A stretch of DNA of 31,362 nucleotides from DATFXM01 sp035315885 (GTDB lineage: Bacteria; Acidobacteriota; Blastocatellia; UBA7656): NCBI GenBank assembly GCA_035315885.1, contig DATFXM010000024.1:1-31362 (forward strand), given 5' to 3'. Position numbers and translations under genes: made by a program. Positions 1 through 8,316 of the stretch are shown here, in pieces. Positions within the stretch are counted from its first letter, which is position 1. Each line of letters opens with the position of its first letter. The notes below the pieces were generated by a model. That model saw only the letters and a program-made list of their open reading frames with translations, was not told the DNA's origin and did no database searches.

Positions 1-11
1 GTCTGTCAGAG

Positions 12-152
12 CGAGCCCGCGCAGCGGGCGACAGGATGTAGCCCCCGGTGAGTCCGCGAACCGGGGGTGAAGAGACAAGAATGGACACGAGCCCGCATAG
101 CGGGCGGCAGAACGCCCCCCGGTGAGTCCGCGAATCGGGGGGTCGGCGTCCA
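12..152 (-). repeat. Two inverted copies of the double-hairpin repeat
   Basis: Two units lie here in the opposite orientation to the array at 212-870. Each has a GC hairpin (GCCCGC / GCGGGC with a three-base loop; loops read GCA and ATA) followed by a longer hairpin with arms CCCCCGGT and ACCGGGGG around GAGTCCGCGA. The second unit has a longer C/G stem (CCCCCC / GGGGGG). The change in loop bases, and the stem extension on both sides together, suggest that structure rather than sequence is kept. The window edge cuts the region, so more copies may lie to the left. Confidence 0.85.
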
Positions 153-211
153 CAGCATCCGTCAGAGGTGAGGCGTTCGACTCACCAGGCCAATGAATTT
201 AGTCACTGCCA

Positions 212-870
212 CCGGTTCGCGGACTCACCGGGGCTACATTCTGTCGCCCGCTGCGCGGGCTCCGGTCTTTGTTGGTCATCTTTTCCCCGGTTCGCGGACT
301 CACCGGGGGCTACATTCTGTCGCCCGCTGCGCGGGCTCCGGTCTTTGTTGGTCACCTTTCCCCCGGTTCGCGGACTCACCGGGGGCTACATTCTGTCGCC
401 CGCTCCGCGGGCTCCGGTCTTTGTTGGTCATCTTTCCCCCGGTTCGCGGACTCACCGGGGGCTACATTCTGTCGCCCGCTCCGCGGGCTCCGGTCTTTGT
501 TGATCATCTTTCCCCCGGTTCGCGGACTCACCGAGGGATAGCGTTCTCTCCCCCGCTCCGCGGGCTCCGGTCTTTGTTGGTCATCTTTCCCCCGGTTCGC
601 GGACTCACCGGGGGCTACATTCTCTCGCCCGCTCCGCGGCTCCGGTCTTTGTTGATCATTCCCCCGGTTCGCGGACTCACCGGGGGCTACATTCTGTCGC
701 CCGCTCCGCGGGCTCCGGTCCTTGTTGGTCATCTTTCCCCCGGTTCGCGGACTCACAGAGGGATACATTCTCTCGCCCGCTCCGCGGGCTCCGGTCTTTG
801 TTGATCATCTTTCCCCCGGTTCGCCGCCTCACCGGGGGCTACATTCTTCGCCCGCTCCGCGGGCTCGGGG
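212..870 (+). repeat. Tandem array of nine ~76-bp double-hairpin units
   Basis: Units start near 212, 287, 363, 439, 515, 592, 664, 740 and 816, so the period is 75-77 bp with one shorter unit of 72. Each unit has hairpin 1 (CCCCGGT, loop TCGCGGACTC, ACCGGGG), a spacer CTACATTCTGTC, hairpin 2 (GCCCGC TCC GCGGGC) and a tail TCCGGTCTTTGTTGGTCATC. The last units are more diverged. A period not divisible by three explains why all frames here look open and repetitive, so I do not call a protein. This resembles clustered REP/BIME-type palindromic repeats. No transposase is visible nearby. Confidence 0.9.
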
Positions 871-976
871 TGCGGTGGCAGTCGATCCATTTACCCCACA
901 GGCTCTTCGCGATTGATCATCTATTCCGATGTCTACGCAGGGTAGCCGCAGACGGCAACCCTCGGCTGGAGGCGCA

Positions 977-1018
977 ACCCTTCCGGGTTGGCACTCAGGA
1001 CTCAGGACTCAGCACTTC
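977..1018. repeat. Heptanucleotide repeat (CAGGACT type) after the membrane-protein gene
   Basis: Read on the minus strand, this follows the TAG stop of the membrane-protein gene directly as GAAGTGCTGAGTCCTGAGT. TGA recurs every seven bases, so all three frames are closed within about 20 bases. Only one arm is clear here, unlike most other copies in the window, which are inverted pairs. Confidence 0.8.
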
Positions 1019-2128
1019 CTAAGTTCGAAGGTTACTGCTCAACTCGGCGTCGCGGCGCACTCGCCATATCTTGCTGTCGAGGTAGTAGTGAGTGAATGCC
1101 CCACCCCAGATGAACGCCATCCAGAATGTGTCCGGCTTTACTATTGTGTAGTGCGGTATGTGATAGGCCGCGCCGAACAAGATTGCCCAAACGATGTAGG
1201 TCCAGACTGACCTGTTGATTCGACTCGCCATCCCGAAGTCAGCCGCCCCAGACCGGCGATACTTGTTGTTATTGTGAAACCAGATTATCCGGTGATACTG
1301 GAGGTTGTGGTAAATCGTGAGCGTGGACACCGCTGCGAGCGCCGCCGCGCCCGCCGGCTGAACCGGCTCCAACACCCGCAATACAATCCAATGCATCGGC
1401 ACGCAGGCCCCCAGTAGCAGCAGCTTCGGCGCATTCACCGGAAGCTTCAGCAAAGCACGCTGAATCTGCCGCCCTATCAGCAGCGCCAGCGACACCACAA
1501 ACGCAAAAAGGACCAGCGACTGAGCCCACCACGCGAAACCTGCATCAGGCGAAAGATGCATCGCCTGCAAACGCTCTCTCGCCGCCGAGCTGTGCGCAAG
1601 GAATCGCACGAACGGGTAGGTCATTCCGAGTAGAATGAACGAACGGTCAATCAGATTGTCGATCTCCTGAAGATCGTTGTTCTTCTTCTTGTACAGGATC
1701 ATGAACCCGTAGTGCTGTTTTACCAGATGGTAGTAAGCCCACAGCGAGGCGAAGAAGAAAAATGCCGGACCCCAGATGTCCGTTCCAAATAGATTGACCT
1801 GGCCTGCCACCACCATCAAAGGCCCCACAAGGAACAGCCCGAGCGTACCGTAGTAGAGTCGCGCGCGCTTTCGGCGCTCGACGTTGTCGGCGTAGGTTCT
1901 CGAGAGGGTTCCAAAGACATGCGGGCCGTCGAACCCGAGAGCCCAGATCCATGTCACAAGCATCACAGAGAAACCCAGCTTCAGCAGGATCAGGTTCCCC
2001 GCAAGGAACGCGTAGCTGGTCAGAACGCTGCCGATGAACCAAATGAGGTCGTCGCGCTGGCTGATGATCCATCGCACTGACAGGACTTCCTGACGGCTCT
2101 CGTTGACCGCGACCGCTGCCGATGCCAT
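1019..2128 (-). CDS. Polytopic membrane protein with conserved-looking His motifs
   Basis: A protein of about 369 residues with some eight or nine hydrophobic segments. His-containing motifs sit at segment edges: GPHVFGT (about residues 69-75), YYHLVKQHYG (about 132-141), TIYHNLQYHRIIWFH (about 270) and FTHYYLDSKIWR (near the C-terminus). Clustered His motifs at membrane borders recall integral-membrane di-iron enzymes (desaturase or Brp/Blh-like), but I cannot assign it to a named family. The start is either ATG at 2128 or the preceding TTG at 2131; GGAGG lies 9 or 6 bases upstream respectively, and I prefer ATG. It is divergent from the S9 peptidase gene across a gap of about 420 bp. Function unknown. 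Confidence 0.75.
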   Translation of the reverse strand: MASAAVAVNESRQEVLSVRWIISQRDDLIWFIGSVLTSYAFLAGNLILLKLGFSVMLVTWIWALGFDGPHVFGTLSRTYADNVERRKRARLYYGTLGLFLVGPLMVVAGQVNLFGTDIWGPAFFFFASLWAYYHLVKQHYGFMILYKKKNNDLQEIDNLIDRSFILLGMTYPFVRFLAHSSAARERLQAMHLSPDAGFAWWAQSLVLFAFVVSLALLIGRQIQRALLKLPVNAPKLLLLGACVPMHWIVLRVLEPVQPAGAAALAAVSTLTIYHNLQYHRIIWFHNNNKYRRSGAADFGMASRINRSVWTYIVWAILFGAAYHIPHYTIVKPDTFWMAFIWGGAFTHYYLDSKIWRVRRDAELSSNLRT

Positions 2129-2131
2129 CAA

Positions 2132-2554
2132 TCGTTTCCTCCGCGAATAGAGTCAATCCTGCGGTAACCGGCTTGTAAGCGGCTCAGTCTATCACAGGAA
2201 CTTGAGAGTTCCGAGTAACGGTACCCGGTCTACCGTTACGGGTTTCTGATTCCCGGTTTACCGTTCCTGGTTTCTAGTGAACCGTGTCAACCGAATCGCC
2301 GGTGAATTGCTTCATTTGCAACCACCTGATAGCCAGGAAGGCGGTCCGCCCTGCGTAGGAGCCCGGAGCATAGCCCTTATGTGCCTGCAGGCACGTACTA
2401 GCGATGACGCTGATTCAGTCGATTGGTTCCGGATTTCTAGTTCCTGACTTATGATCGAACCGGAAACCGGAACTAGAAACCGCAGCGAGCAAACCAGAAA
2501 CAGGAGATTTCTGGTACGCTAGTCGCAGGGGTAACATTAGTTGAGGCCGCGACT
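2132..2554. other. Divergent intergenic region with inverted GTTTCTA-type repeats
   Basis: This gap separates the membrane-protein and S9 peptidase genes and should hold both promoters, though I see no convincing -35/-10 pair. It contains GGTTTCTGATTCCCGG and GGTTTCTAGTGAACC words at 2240-2283. An inverted pair lies at 2429-2444 (CGGATTTCTAGTTCC) and 2468-2482 (GGAACTAGAAACCG). More AAACCAGAAACAGG-type sequence runs to 2515. A perfect 14-bp palindrome, GTGCCTGCAGGCAC, lies at 2381-2394. No open frame of note was found. Confidence 0.6.
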
Positions 2555-4522
2555 ATGTCCAATAAAGCTCATCAAACCGATACGACCGTACCAATTCTCG
2601 ACCGGGAACTCTTTTTCGGAGACCCGGAAATCACAGCCGCCGAACTGTCCCCCGATGGTCAGTTCATCGCCTTCATTAAGCCCTACAAAGGCACTCGAAA
2701 CGTCTGGGTCAAACGGACTGGCGACCCCTTCGACAAGGCAAGACCGGTTACCGCGGACTTGAAGAGACCGATCCCCGGCTATATCTGGAGCCGCGATGGC
2801 CGCTATATCCTCTTCGCTCAGGACAAGGCCGGCGACGAGAACTACAACGTCTGGGCAGTCAATCCCGCCGATCCCCCCGCGCCGGGCGAGGAAGTTCCCG
2901 CCGCTCGAAATCTCACTCATCTCGAAGGCGTCCGCGCCCAGATCTATGACGTGCCGAAGAAGGATCCCGATGTCGTCTTCGTCGGTCTCAACGATCGCGA
3001 CGCGGCCTGGCACGACCTTTACCGCGTCACAATCTCAACCGGCGAGCGCACGCTGCTGAGAAAAAACACCGACCGCATCGCCCAATGGTTCTTTGACAAC
3101 GGCGGAACTCTCAGGCTCGCACTGCGCATCGCCGAAAACGGCGACAGCGAGATCTTGCGTGTCGAAGAAAACAGGTTTACCACGATCTACTCGTGCACTG
3201 TATTCGAGACATGTTTCCCCGTTCGGTTTAATGCCGACAACAAGCTTGTCTATATAGTTACCGATAAGGGCGAAGAGTCCGATCTCACGCATTTGTCTTT
3301 GTTGAATCCGGACTCCGGCGTCGAGGAGTTTGTCGAGTCCGATCCGCTGAACCGGGTAGACTTTGGCGCGGCGACCTTTTCGGAACGCACCGATGAATTG
3401 ATCGCAACGATCTATGAGGACGAACGCACCAGGCCTTATTTCAAAGACAAGGCCTTTCAGTCGGACTACGATTGGCTGCAGGAGCGCCTGCGGGATAAGG
3501 AAGTCAGTTTCATCTCGGGCACCCGGGATGAACTGTTGTTTCTTGTTGGCGCTCACAGCGACCGCGAGCCAGGTGAGACATACCTGTTCGACCGCGAAAC
3601 AAGAGCGCTGACTTTCCAATACCGGATCAGGGAGGAGCTGCCTCGCGAGTATCTATGTGAGATGAAACCGATTTCGTACCGATCTTCGGACGGGTTGGAG
3701 ATTCCGGCCTTCCTTACGCTCCCCGCAGGCATCGAACAGAAGAATCTACCCCTCGTAGTGGTTCCGCACGGAGGACCTTGGTTCAGGGACTCGTGGGGTT
3801 ACAACCCCATCTCGCAGTTTCTTTCAAATCGAGGTTATGCAGTGTTGCAACCAAACTTTCGCGGTTCGATCGGGTACGGCAAACGGTTTCTAAATGCGGG
3901 GAACAACGAGTGGGGCCGTAAGATGCAGGACGACATAACCTGGGGAGTAAAGCACCTCGTGAGTCTAGGTATTGCCGATCAGAAGCGAATAGGAATTCTG
4001 GGAGGTTCTTACGGGGGTTACGCCACGCTGGCAGGTCTAGCCTTCACTCCGGACCTTTACGCCGCGGGAGTTTCGATCGTGGGCCCATCAAATCTTATGA
4101 CGCTGCTTGAATCCATACCTCCTTACTGGGAGTCGGGTAGAAAGATCTTTGAGGTTCGTTTGGGAGATCCGTCAAAACCGGAGGGAAGAAGACAGCTTGA
4201 AGAACGTTCGCCTCTCAACTCTGCTAACAACATCAGGGCTCCGCTTCTCGTGGTTCAGGGGGCAAACGATCCGCGAGTCAAAAAGGCCGAATCGGATCAG
4301 ATCGTGGTCGCTCTTCGCGATCGGGGATTCCCGGTGGAATACCTCGTAGCCGACGACGAGGGACATGGATTTGCAAAGCCGGTGAACAACCTCGCGATGT
4401 TTGCTGCAGCGGAGAAGTTTCTCGCGACTCACCTTGGAGGGAGGTATCAGCCGACGGCGACCCCTGAGACGGCTCGGCGACTAAAAGACATTACGGTAGA
4501 TGTACGTTCGGTTGAAAGGTGA
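2555..4522 (+). CDS. S9 family peptidase (prolyl oligopeptidase type)
   Basis: A 655-residue serine peptidase. The N-terminal half is a beta-propeller with WD40-like segments (ELSPDGQFIAFI near residue 30, WSRDGRYILFAQD near 87). The C-terminal alpha/beta-hydrolase domain starts near residue 385 (LPLVVVPHGGPW). The catalytic triad is visible as Ser485 (GGSYGGY), Asp572 (GANDPRV) and His604 (DEGHGF). The family cleaves short peptides, often after proline, or removes acylated or dipeptide N-termini; the exact substrate cannot be read here. I see no signal peptide, so it is probably cytoplasmic. hisF begins 6 bases after the stop, so the two are likely co-transcribed although functionally unrelated. 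The ATG at 2555 has a weak GAGG about 9 bases upstream. Confidence 0.95.
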   Translation: MSNKAHQTDTTVPILDRELFFGDPEITAAELSPDGQFIAFIKPYKGTRNVWVKRTGDPFDKARPVTADLKRPIPGYIWSRDGRYILFAQDKAGDENYNVWAVNPADPPAPGEEVPAARNLTHLEGVRAQIYDVPKKDPDVVFVGLNDRDAAWHDLYRVTISTGERTLLRKNTDRIAQWFFDNGGTLRLALRIAENGDSEILRVEENRFTTIYSCTVFETCFPVRFNADNKLVYIVTDKGEESDLTHLSLLNPDSGVEEFVESDPLNRVDFGAATFSERTDELIATIYEDERTRPYFKDKAFQSDYDWLQERLRDKEVSFISGTRDELLFLVGAHSDREPGETYLFDRETRALTFQYRIREELPREYLCEMKPISYRSSDGLEIPAFLTLPAGIEQKNLPLVVVPHGGPWFRDSWGYNPISQFLSNRGYAVLQPNFRGSIGYGKRFLNAGNNEWGRKMQDDITWGVKHLVSLGIADQKRIGILGGSYGGYATLAGLAFTPDLYAAGVSIVGPSNLMTLLESIPPYWESGRKIFEVRLGDPSKPEGRRQLEERSPLNSANNIRAPLLVVQGANDPRVKKAESDQIVVALRDRGFPVEYLVADDEGHGFAKPVNNLAMFAAAEKFLATHLGGRYQPTATPETARRLKDITVDVRSVER

Positions 4523-4528
4523 CCAGAG

Positions 4529-5359
4529 ATGCTTGCCCGAAGAATAATTCCCTGTCTGGACGTAGACAGAGGCAGGGTCGTGAAGGGAATCAGATTTGTC
4601 GACCTGATCGATGCGGGCGATCCGGTTGAGCAAGGCCGGAGATATGATCGGGAGGGCGCCGACGAGCTTGTGTTCCTCGACATTACCGCCTCCGCTGAGA
4701 GTCGCGACCTTGTCCGAGATATGGCGCGGCATGTCGCTGACTCGATCTTCATTCCGTTCACCGTAGGCGGGGGAATCCGCACCGCTCAGGACATGGGAAT
4801 GATGCTCGCAGCCGGCGCCGACAAGATCTCAGTCAACACCGCAGCTATAGAGAATCCATCGATCATCGCTGAGGGAGCCAGAGCATTTGGCTCACAGGCC
4901 ATAGTGGTTGCGATCGACGCGCGTAGAAGACCTTCCATGAGCGGCAGGCAGACGAGCAAGACCGGAGCGTCTTCGGCAGCGGTTGCGATTGATGGGGTCG
5001 TTGAAACGCCTCGCTGGGAGGTCTACAGTCACGGCGGCAGAATCTCCGCCGGTTTGGATGCAGTTGAATGGGCGAGGCAGGCCGAGAGGTTGGGGGCCGG
5101 AGAGATCCTGTTGACGAGCATGGATCGAGACGGCACTCGCGACGGCTACGATTTGGAACTAACACGCACGATTGCGGAATCAGTATCAATTCCGGTGATC
5201 GCTTCAGGTGGGGCGGGGACGCTCGAGCACCTGTACGAGGCGCTGAGCGAAGGGAAGGCTTCGGCGGTACTGGCTGCCTCCATTTTTCACTTCGGCGAGT
5301 TCACGATTGCCGAAGCGAAAGACTACCTTCGATCACGCGGCCTGCCGATGAGGAAGTAG
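4529..5359 (+). CDS. hisF: Imidazole glycerol phosphate synthase, cyclase subunit
   Basis: HisF takes the ammonia released by HisH and converts PRFAR into imidazole glycerol phosphate and AICAR, in histidine synthesis. The (beta/alpha)8 barrel is clear: IIPCLDVDRGRVVKG with the catalytic Asp11, the phosphate loops TVGGGIR and IASGGAGT, and the second catalytic Asp130 in VAIDARR, both at the classical positions. The protein is 276 residues against about 253 usually. The extra length is an insertion of about 25 residues at 133-161, between AIDARR and WEVYSHGG. It follows the S9 peptidase gene by 6 bases, with hisI 127 bases downstream. hisH and the other his genes are not in the window. Confidence 0.97.
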   Translation: MLARRIIPCLDVDRGRVVKGIRFVDLIDAGDPVEQGRRYDREGADELVFLDITASAESRDLVRDMARHVADSIFIPFTVGGGIRTAQDMGMMLAAGADKISVNTAAIENPSIIAEGARAFGSQAIVVAIDARRRPSMSGRQTSKTGASSAAVAIDGVVETPRWEVYSHGGRISAGLDAVEWARQAERLGAGEILLTSMDRDGTRDGYDLELTRTIAESVSIPVIASGGAGTLEHLYEALSEGKASAVLAASIFHFGEFTIAEAKDYLRSRGLPMRK

Positions 5360-5486
5360 GGTTTAGGGTTTAGGGTTTCGAGTTTCTGGTTTCTAGTTTC
5401 TGGTTGCGTCTTCCTTGAGTTCCGCAAACCAGAAACCAGAACCCTAAACCCTAAACCCAACTGCCTACTGCATACTGCCTACTGCC
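5358..5486. repeat. Composite heptanucleotide repeat filling the hisF-hisI gap
   Basis: The whole gap is heptamer-based. Three families follow one another: GGGTTTA (5358-5378), GTTTCTG/GTTTCTA (5382-5405), then after a short centre the reverse complements AAACCAG (5427-5438) and ACCCTAA (5439-5458). It ends in CTGCCTA units (5461-5486) that touch the hisI ATG. The first two families are inverted pairs and could form a long hairpin between the genes. TTTAGGG is the plant-type telomere heptamer, but here it is clearly internal and bacterial. Confidence 0.9.
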
Positions 5487-5807
5487 ATGACTGAACTAAA
5501 ATTCGATGAGCAAGGCTTGATGCCCGCCGTGGTTCAGGACGCTGCCACCGGCGAAGTCCTTATGGTCGCTTATGTCAGCCCCGAATCCCTGAATAAGACC
5601 CTCGAAACCGGAGAAACCTGGTTCTGGAGCAGGTCCCGAGAAGAGCTCTGGCACAAAGGAGAAACGTCCGGCAATACTCAACGCGTTGTATCCATCGAGG
5701 TGGACTGCGACGGTGATACGCTGCTGATAAAGGTCGAACCAAAAGGTCCAGCTTGCCATACCGGCGCGCGCACGTGTTTCTTCCAAAACCTCACTGGTAA
5801 CTTGTAA
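5487..5807 (+). CDS. hisI: Phosphoribosyl-AMP cyclohydrolase
   Basis: A single-function HisI of 106 residues that opens the purine ring of phosphoribosyl-AMP, the third step of histidine synthesis. Family signatures are complete: WHKGETSG (55-62), the metal-binding DCDGD with Asp73, Asp75 and Asp77, and the Zn ligands Cys90 (ACHTG) and Cys97. No HisE (pyrophosphohydrolase) domain is fused, so hisE must be elsewhere. The start codon is preceded directly by CTGCCTA heptamers, with no Shine-Dalgarno sequence in the 26 bases upstream. It follows hisF on the same strand, so a shared transcript is likely. Confidence 0.97.
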   Translation: MTELKFDEQGLMPAVVQDAATGEVLMVAYVSPESLNKTLETGETWFWSRSREELWHKGETSGNTQRVVSIEVDCDGDTLLIKVEPKGPACHTGARTCFFQNLTGNL

Positions 5808-5945
5808 TTCTTTCACAGTCCTGGCGACTCCGGTCGCGGTGACCACTGTCGTTCGATGAAATTCCTCCGAAAACGAGGCTCTTGCACAGAGCCCTAGCGG
5901 CACGATCGTTGCTCTTGCCCGACTTCAGGTAGCTTGAAGTTTGAG

Positions 5946-6101
5946 ATGGCCCGAGGTGAGTTGGGGCAACTTATGGCGCAATCGCAAACAAAACATGGCG
6001 CGGTGAGTGCTAAAGAGATGGTCGTTCTTGCAGCCCTGCTGGCAGGTTTGACGGTGACGCTGCTGTTGACACTCGCCCTGCTGACCGCAGCCGCGACCTA
6101 G
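5946..6101 (+). CDS. Possible 51-residue single-pass membrane peptide
   Basis: In the gap of about 390 bp between hisI and the DinB gene there is a short frame starting ATG (MARGELGQLM) and ending TAG at 6099-6101. Residues 25-51 are strongly hydrophobic (MVVLAALLAGLTVTLLLTL and on), giving one likely transmembrane helix near the C-terminus after a polar N-terminus of about 24 residues. Other in-frame ATGs lie at residues 10 and 25. The upstream GAAG is a weak ribosome site. I recognise no family. It may be a chance frame, though a clean hydrophobic run ending in a stop is more than a random frame usually shows. Confidence 0.35.
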   Translation: MARGELGQLMAQSQTKHGAVSAKEMVVLAALLAGLTVTLLLTLALLTAAAT

Positions 6102-6197
6102 GGACCTGGCAAAGACCGCGAGCCTTACCTTCACCGCAAAGTTAATTCGAGGCACTTCGCGGCGTGGGTCTTGGCGTTGAGAACCTGGTGTTGCCCG

Positions 6198-6692
6198 CTA
6201 GGAGCCGCCGCGCAGCTTGTACAAATCCCGCGTGCCGACATCCACCCCGCAGAGCTTCAAGCAAAAGAAGAGCTGATGTTTGTGGTTGACGAGGTGCTCA
6301 AGGTTCCCGAGCAGGATCGTGAACAACGGCTCGCCACGGGGCTCAAACACGGTTGGAATACTCCGCCGCAGATCGTCTTCCGTGAGAACCTCAAATCCTC
6401 TACTGATCGCGGACATGTACTGGGCTAGTCTTGGGCCCGCCTCATCCGGAGTGCATATATGGTTTACGGTCAGCGTCTTCAGCTCGACGAAGTCGGCTAA
6501 GGCGTCAGGACGCGCGGTGTAGAGAGCAGCGCAAAAGCCTGCAAAACATTCAAGCAGGTGACCTAGAAGCTCACCGAGCGAAAGCGAATTCTGGACCGGT
6601 CTCCAGTTCAGTTTGTCTTGGGGAATTTGCTGAACAAGCCCCTGAAGCAGTTCATACTGCTCTAGAATTTTGGAGAGTAACAGACCCGTCAT
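6198..6692 (-). CDS. DinB-like four-helix metalloprotein
   Basis: A 164-residue protein of the DinB/YfiT fold: four helices carrying three histidines that bind a metal. Candidate ligands are His45 (LLGHLLE) and His133/His137/His139 (EHLVNHKHQ). Family members include damage-inducible proteins and thiol-dependent transferases; the exact role of this one is unknown. The C-terminus (FCLKLCGVDVGTRDLYKLRG) is typical of the DinB_2 branch. It lies downstream of glnA on the same strand. The region before its ATG is heptamer repeat with no clear Shine-Dalgarno sequence. Confidence 0.8.
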   Translation of the reverse strand: MTGLLLSKILEQYELLQGLVQQIPQDKLNWRPVQNSLSLGELLGHLLECFAGFCAALYTARPDALADFVELKTLTVNHICTPDEAGPRLAQYMSAISRGFEVLTEDDLRRSIPTVFEPRGEPLFTILLGNLEHLVNHKHQLFFCLKLCGVDVGTRDLYKLRGGS

Positions 6693-6693
6693 T

Positions 6694-6790
6694 GGAGTTC
6701 TAAGCTCTGAGTCTTGAGTTCTGAGTGCGATGCTGCTCGAAGTGGAACCTGGAGCGCACTCAGTACTCAGACTCAGAACTCAGAACTTCT
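6694..6790. repeat. Inverted heptanucleotide repeat (GAGTTCT / ACTCAGA)
   Basis: Between the glnA stop and the DinB start (minus strand) lie two arms. 6694-6727 reads GAGTTCT-type units on the plus strand, and 6755-6788 reads CACTCAGTACTCAGACTCAG-type units. They can pair across a loop of about 27 bases. Read from glnA, the arm after the stop contains TGA every seven bases. The arm leading into the DinB ATG reads ACTCAGA and is essentially stop-free. Confidence 0.85.
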
Positions 6791-6791
6791 C

Positions 6792-8201
6792 TTAGGCGTC
6801 AAAATAAAGCTGGAACTCAAGCGGGTGCGGTCTCATTCGCACCAGATCTACCTCTTTCTTCCGTTTGTAGTCTATCCAGCGTTCGATCAGTGCTTCATTG
6901 AACACGTCCCCTTTGAGTAGAAACGCGTGATCCGCTTCAAGGGCATCAAGCGCGCGATCGAGCGATCCCGGAAGCGTGGGAACTTCCTTCAGCTCCTCAG
7001 GGGACAGATCGTAGATGTCCTTGTCCAGCGGCTCGCCCGGGTCGATACGGTTCTGAATCCCATCAAGCCCCGCCATCAACATCGCCGAAAATGCCAGATA
7101 CGGATTGCAGGACGGATCGGGAAATCTCACTTCCAGCCGTTTGGCAGCAGGCGATCCCGAATACATCGGGATCCGGATTGCCGCCGAACGGTTGCGGCGC
7201 GAGTAGGCAAGGTTAACCGGCGCCTCGTATCCGGGCACAAGCCGCTTGTAGCTGTTGGTGGTCGGCGCCGCCAGCGCCGCTATCGCCGCGGCATGTTTCA
7301 ATACGCCTCCGGCGTAGTGCAGAGCCATCTCTGAAAGCCCGGCATATTTGTCACCCGCAAATAGTGCTTTCTCGCCCTTCCAGAGGCTCTGATGGCAGTG
7401 CATTCCGCTGCCGTTGTCGCCGAACATCGGCTTCGGCATGAACGTGGCCGCCTTGCCGTAGTAGAAGGCGGTGTTCTTTACGACGTACTTAAACAGGAGA
7501 ACGTTATCGGCAGTGCCGAGCAGCGTCGAGAACCTGAAATCGATTTCGCATTGCCCGCCGCTCGCTACTTCGTGATGGTGCATTTCAGGTTCGATGCCCA
7601 CCGACTGCAGATTCTGAACGATGTCCGATCTCAAGTCGTGCAGCGAATCAACTGGAGGCAACGGCACATAACCTTCTTTTGTTCGCACTCGATAACCGAG
7701 ATTCTCTTCCCGCCTTCCTGAGTTCCACAGTCCTTCGCCCGACTCAAAGTGATATCCGGCGCCGTTCACGTCATTGTGGTAGCTGACCTGATCGAAGATA
7801 AAGAACTCCGCCTCAGGGCCGAAATAGCAGTTGTCCGCAAGACCCGTGAACCTGAGATAGTTCTCCGCGCGTGTGGCGACGCCTCGCGGGTCCATGTCGT
7901 AGCTCTCTCGTGTTATCGGATCTACAACCGCAGCAAACAAACACAGTGTCGGTTCTTCGAAGAACGGGTCGATCCAGAAGCGGCGTCCGTCGGGCATGAG
8001 AAGCATGTCCGATTCGTTGATCGAGGCCCAGCCTCTCAGGCTCGACGCATCGAATCCAATACCGGACTCGAACGAATCTTCGTTGAAGACTCCGATTGGC
8101 ACTGTCACGTGGTGCCAGGCGCCCGGCAGGTCGGTGAATCGGATGTCAACAAACTTTACCTGCTCATCGACTGCAAACTGCAATACTCGCTTGGGGTCCA
8201 T
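6792..8201 (-). CDS. glnA: Glutamine synthetase, type I
   Basis: A 469-residue GlnA that makes glutamine from glutamate, ammonia and ATP; the enzyme works as a dodecamer. The N-terminal beta-grasp domain (KFVDIRFTDLPGAWHHVT) is followed by the catalytic domain with the metal and ammonia motifs YFGPEAEFF, MHHHEVASGGQCEIDFRF, GSGMHCHQSLW and RNRSAAIRIP. Tyr397 sits in DKDIYDLSPEE, the position adenylylated by GlnE in GSI-beta enzymes, so control by adenylylation is likely. AGGAGGGAG lies 9-16 bases before the ATG. A palindromic element (8317-8470) fills much of the upstream gap. No PII gene is present. Confidence 0.98.
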   Translation of the reverse strand: MDPKRVLQFAVDEQVKFVDIRFTDLPGAWHHVTVPIGVFNEDSFESGIGFDASSLRGWASINESDMLLMPDGRRFWIDPFFEEPTLCLFAAVVDPITRESYDMDPRGVATRAENYLRFTGLADNCYFGPEAEFFIFDQVSYHNDVNGAGYHFESGEGLWNSGRREENLGYRVRTKEGYVPLPPVDSLHDLRSDIVQNLQSVGIEPEMHHHEVASGGQCEIDFRFSTLLGTADNVLLFKYVVKNTAFYYGKAATFMPKPMFGDNGSGMHCHQSLWKGEKALFAGDKYAGLSEMALHYAGGVLKHAAAIAALAAPTTNSYKRLVPGYEAPVNLAYSRRNRSAAIRIPMYSGSPAAKRLEVRFPDPSCNPYLAFSAMLMAGLDGIQNRIDPGEPLDKDIYDLSPEELKEVPTLPGSLDRALDALEADHAFLLKGDVFNEALIERWIDYKRKKEVDLVRMRPHPLEFQLYFDA

Positions 8202-8316
8202 CCTGCCAGTCTCCCTCCTGTAATCGCTTTAGCATGAGACTTCGTTATGAAATGTGCAGGCTCAGAGAATAAGGCCCGAGACAGTACGCGTCAAGAAGCG
8301 CGCGGGACGCGGACAA

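Noticed and set aside
193..804. Long open frames (203 residues on plus, 130 on minus at 376-768) across the left-end repeats
   Set aside because: They are translations of the 76-bp hairpin array; because 76 is not a multiple of three, the same peptide appears in all frames. There is no ribosome site, domain or natural composition.
12..870. CRISPR array
   Set aside because: Spacers would be unique; here the whole 76-bp unit is repeated, including the parts between palindromes, and no cas gene is present.
5358..5460. Telomere or contaminating eukaryotic sequence, from TTTAGGG/CCCTAAA units
   Set aside because: It lies between two bacterial his genes, is only three units long, and is one of several heptamer families in the window.
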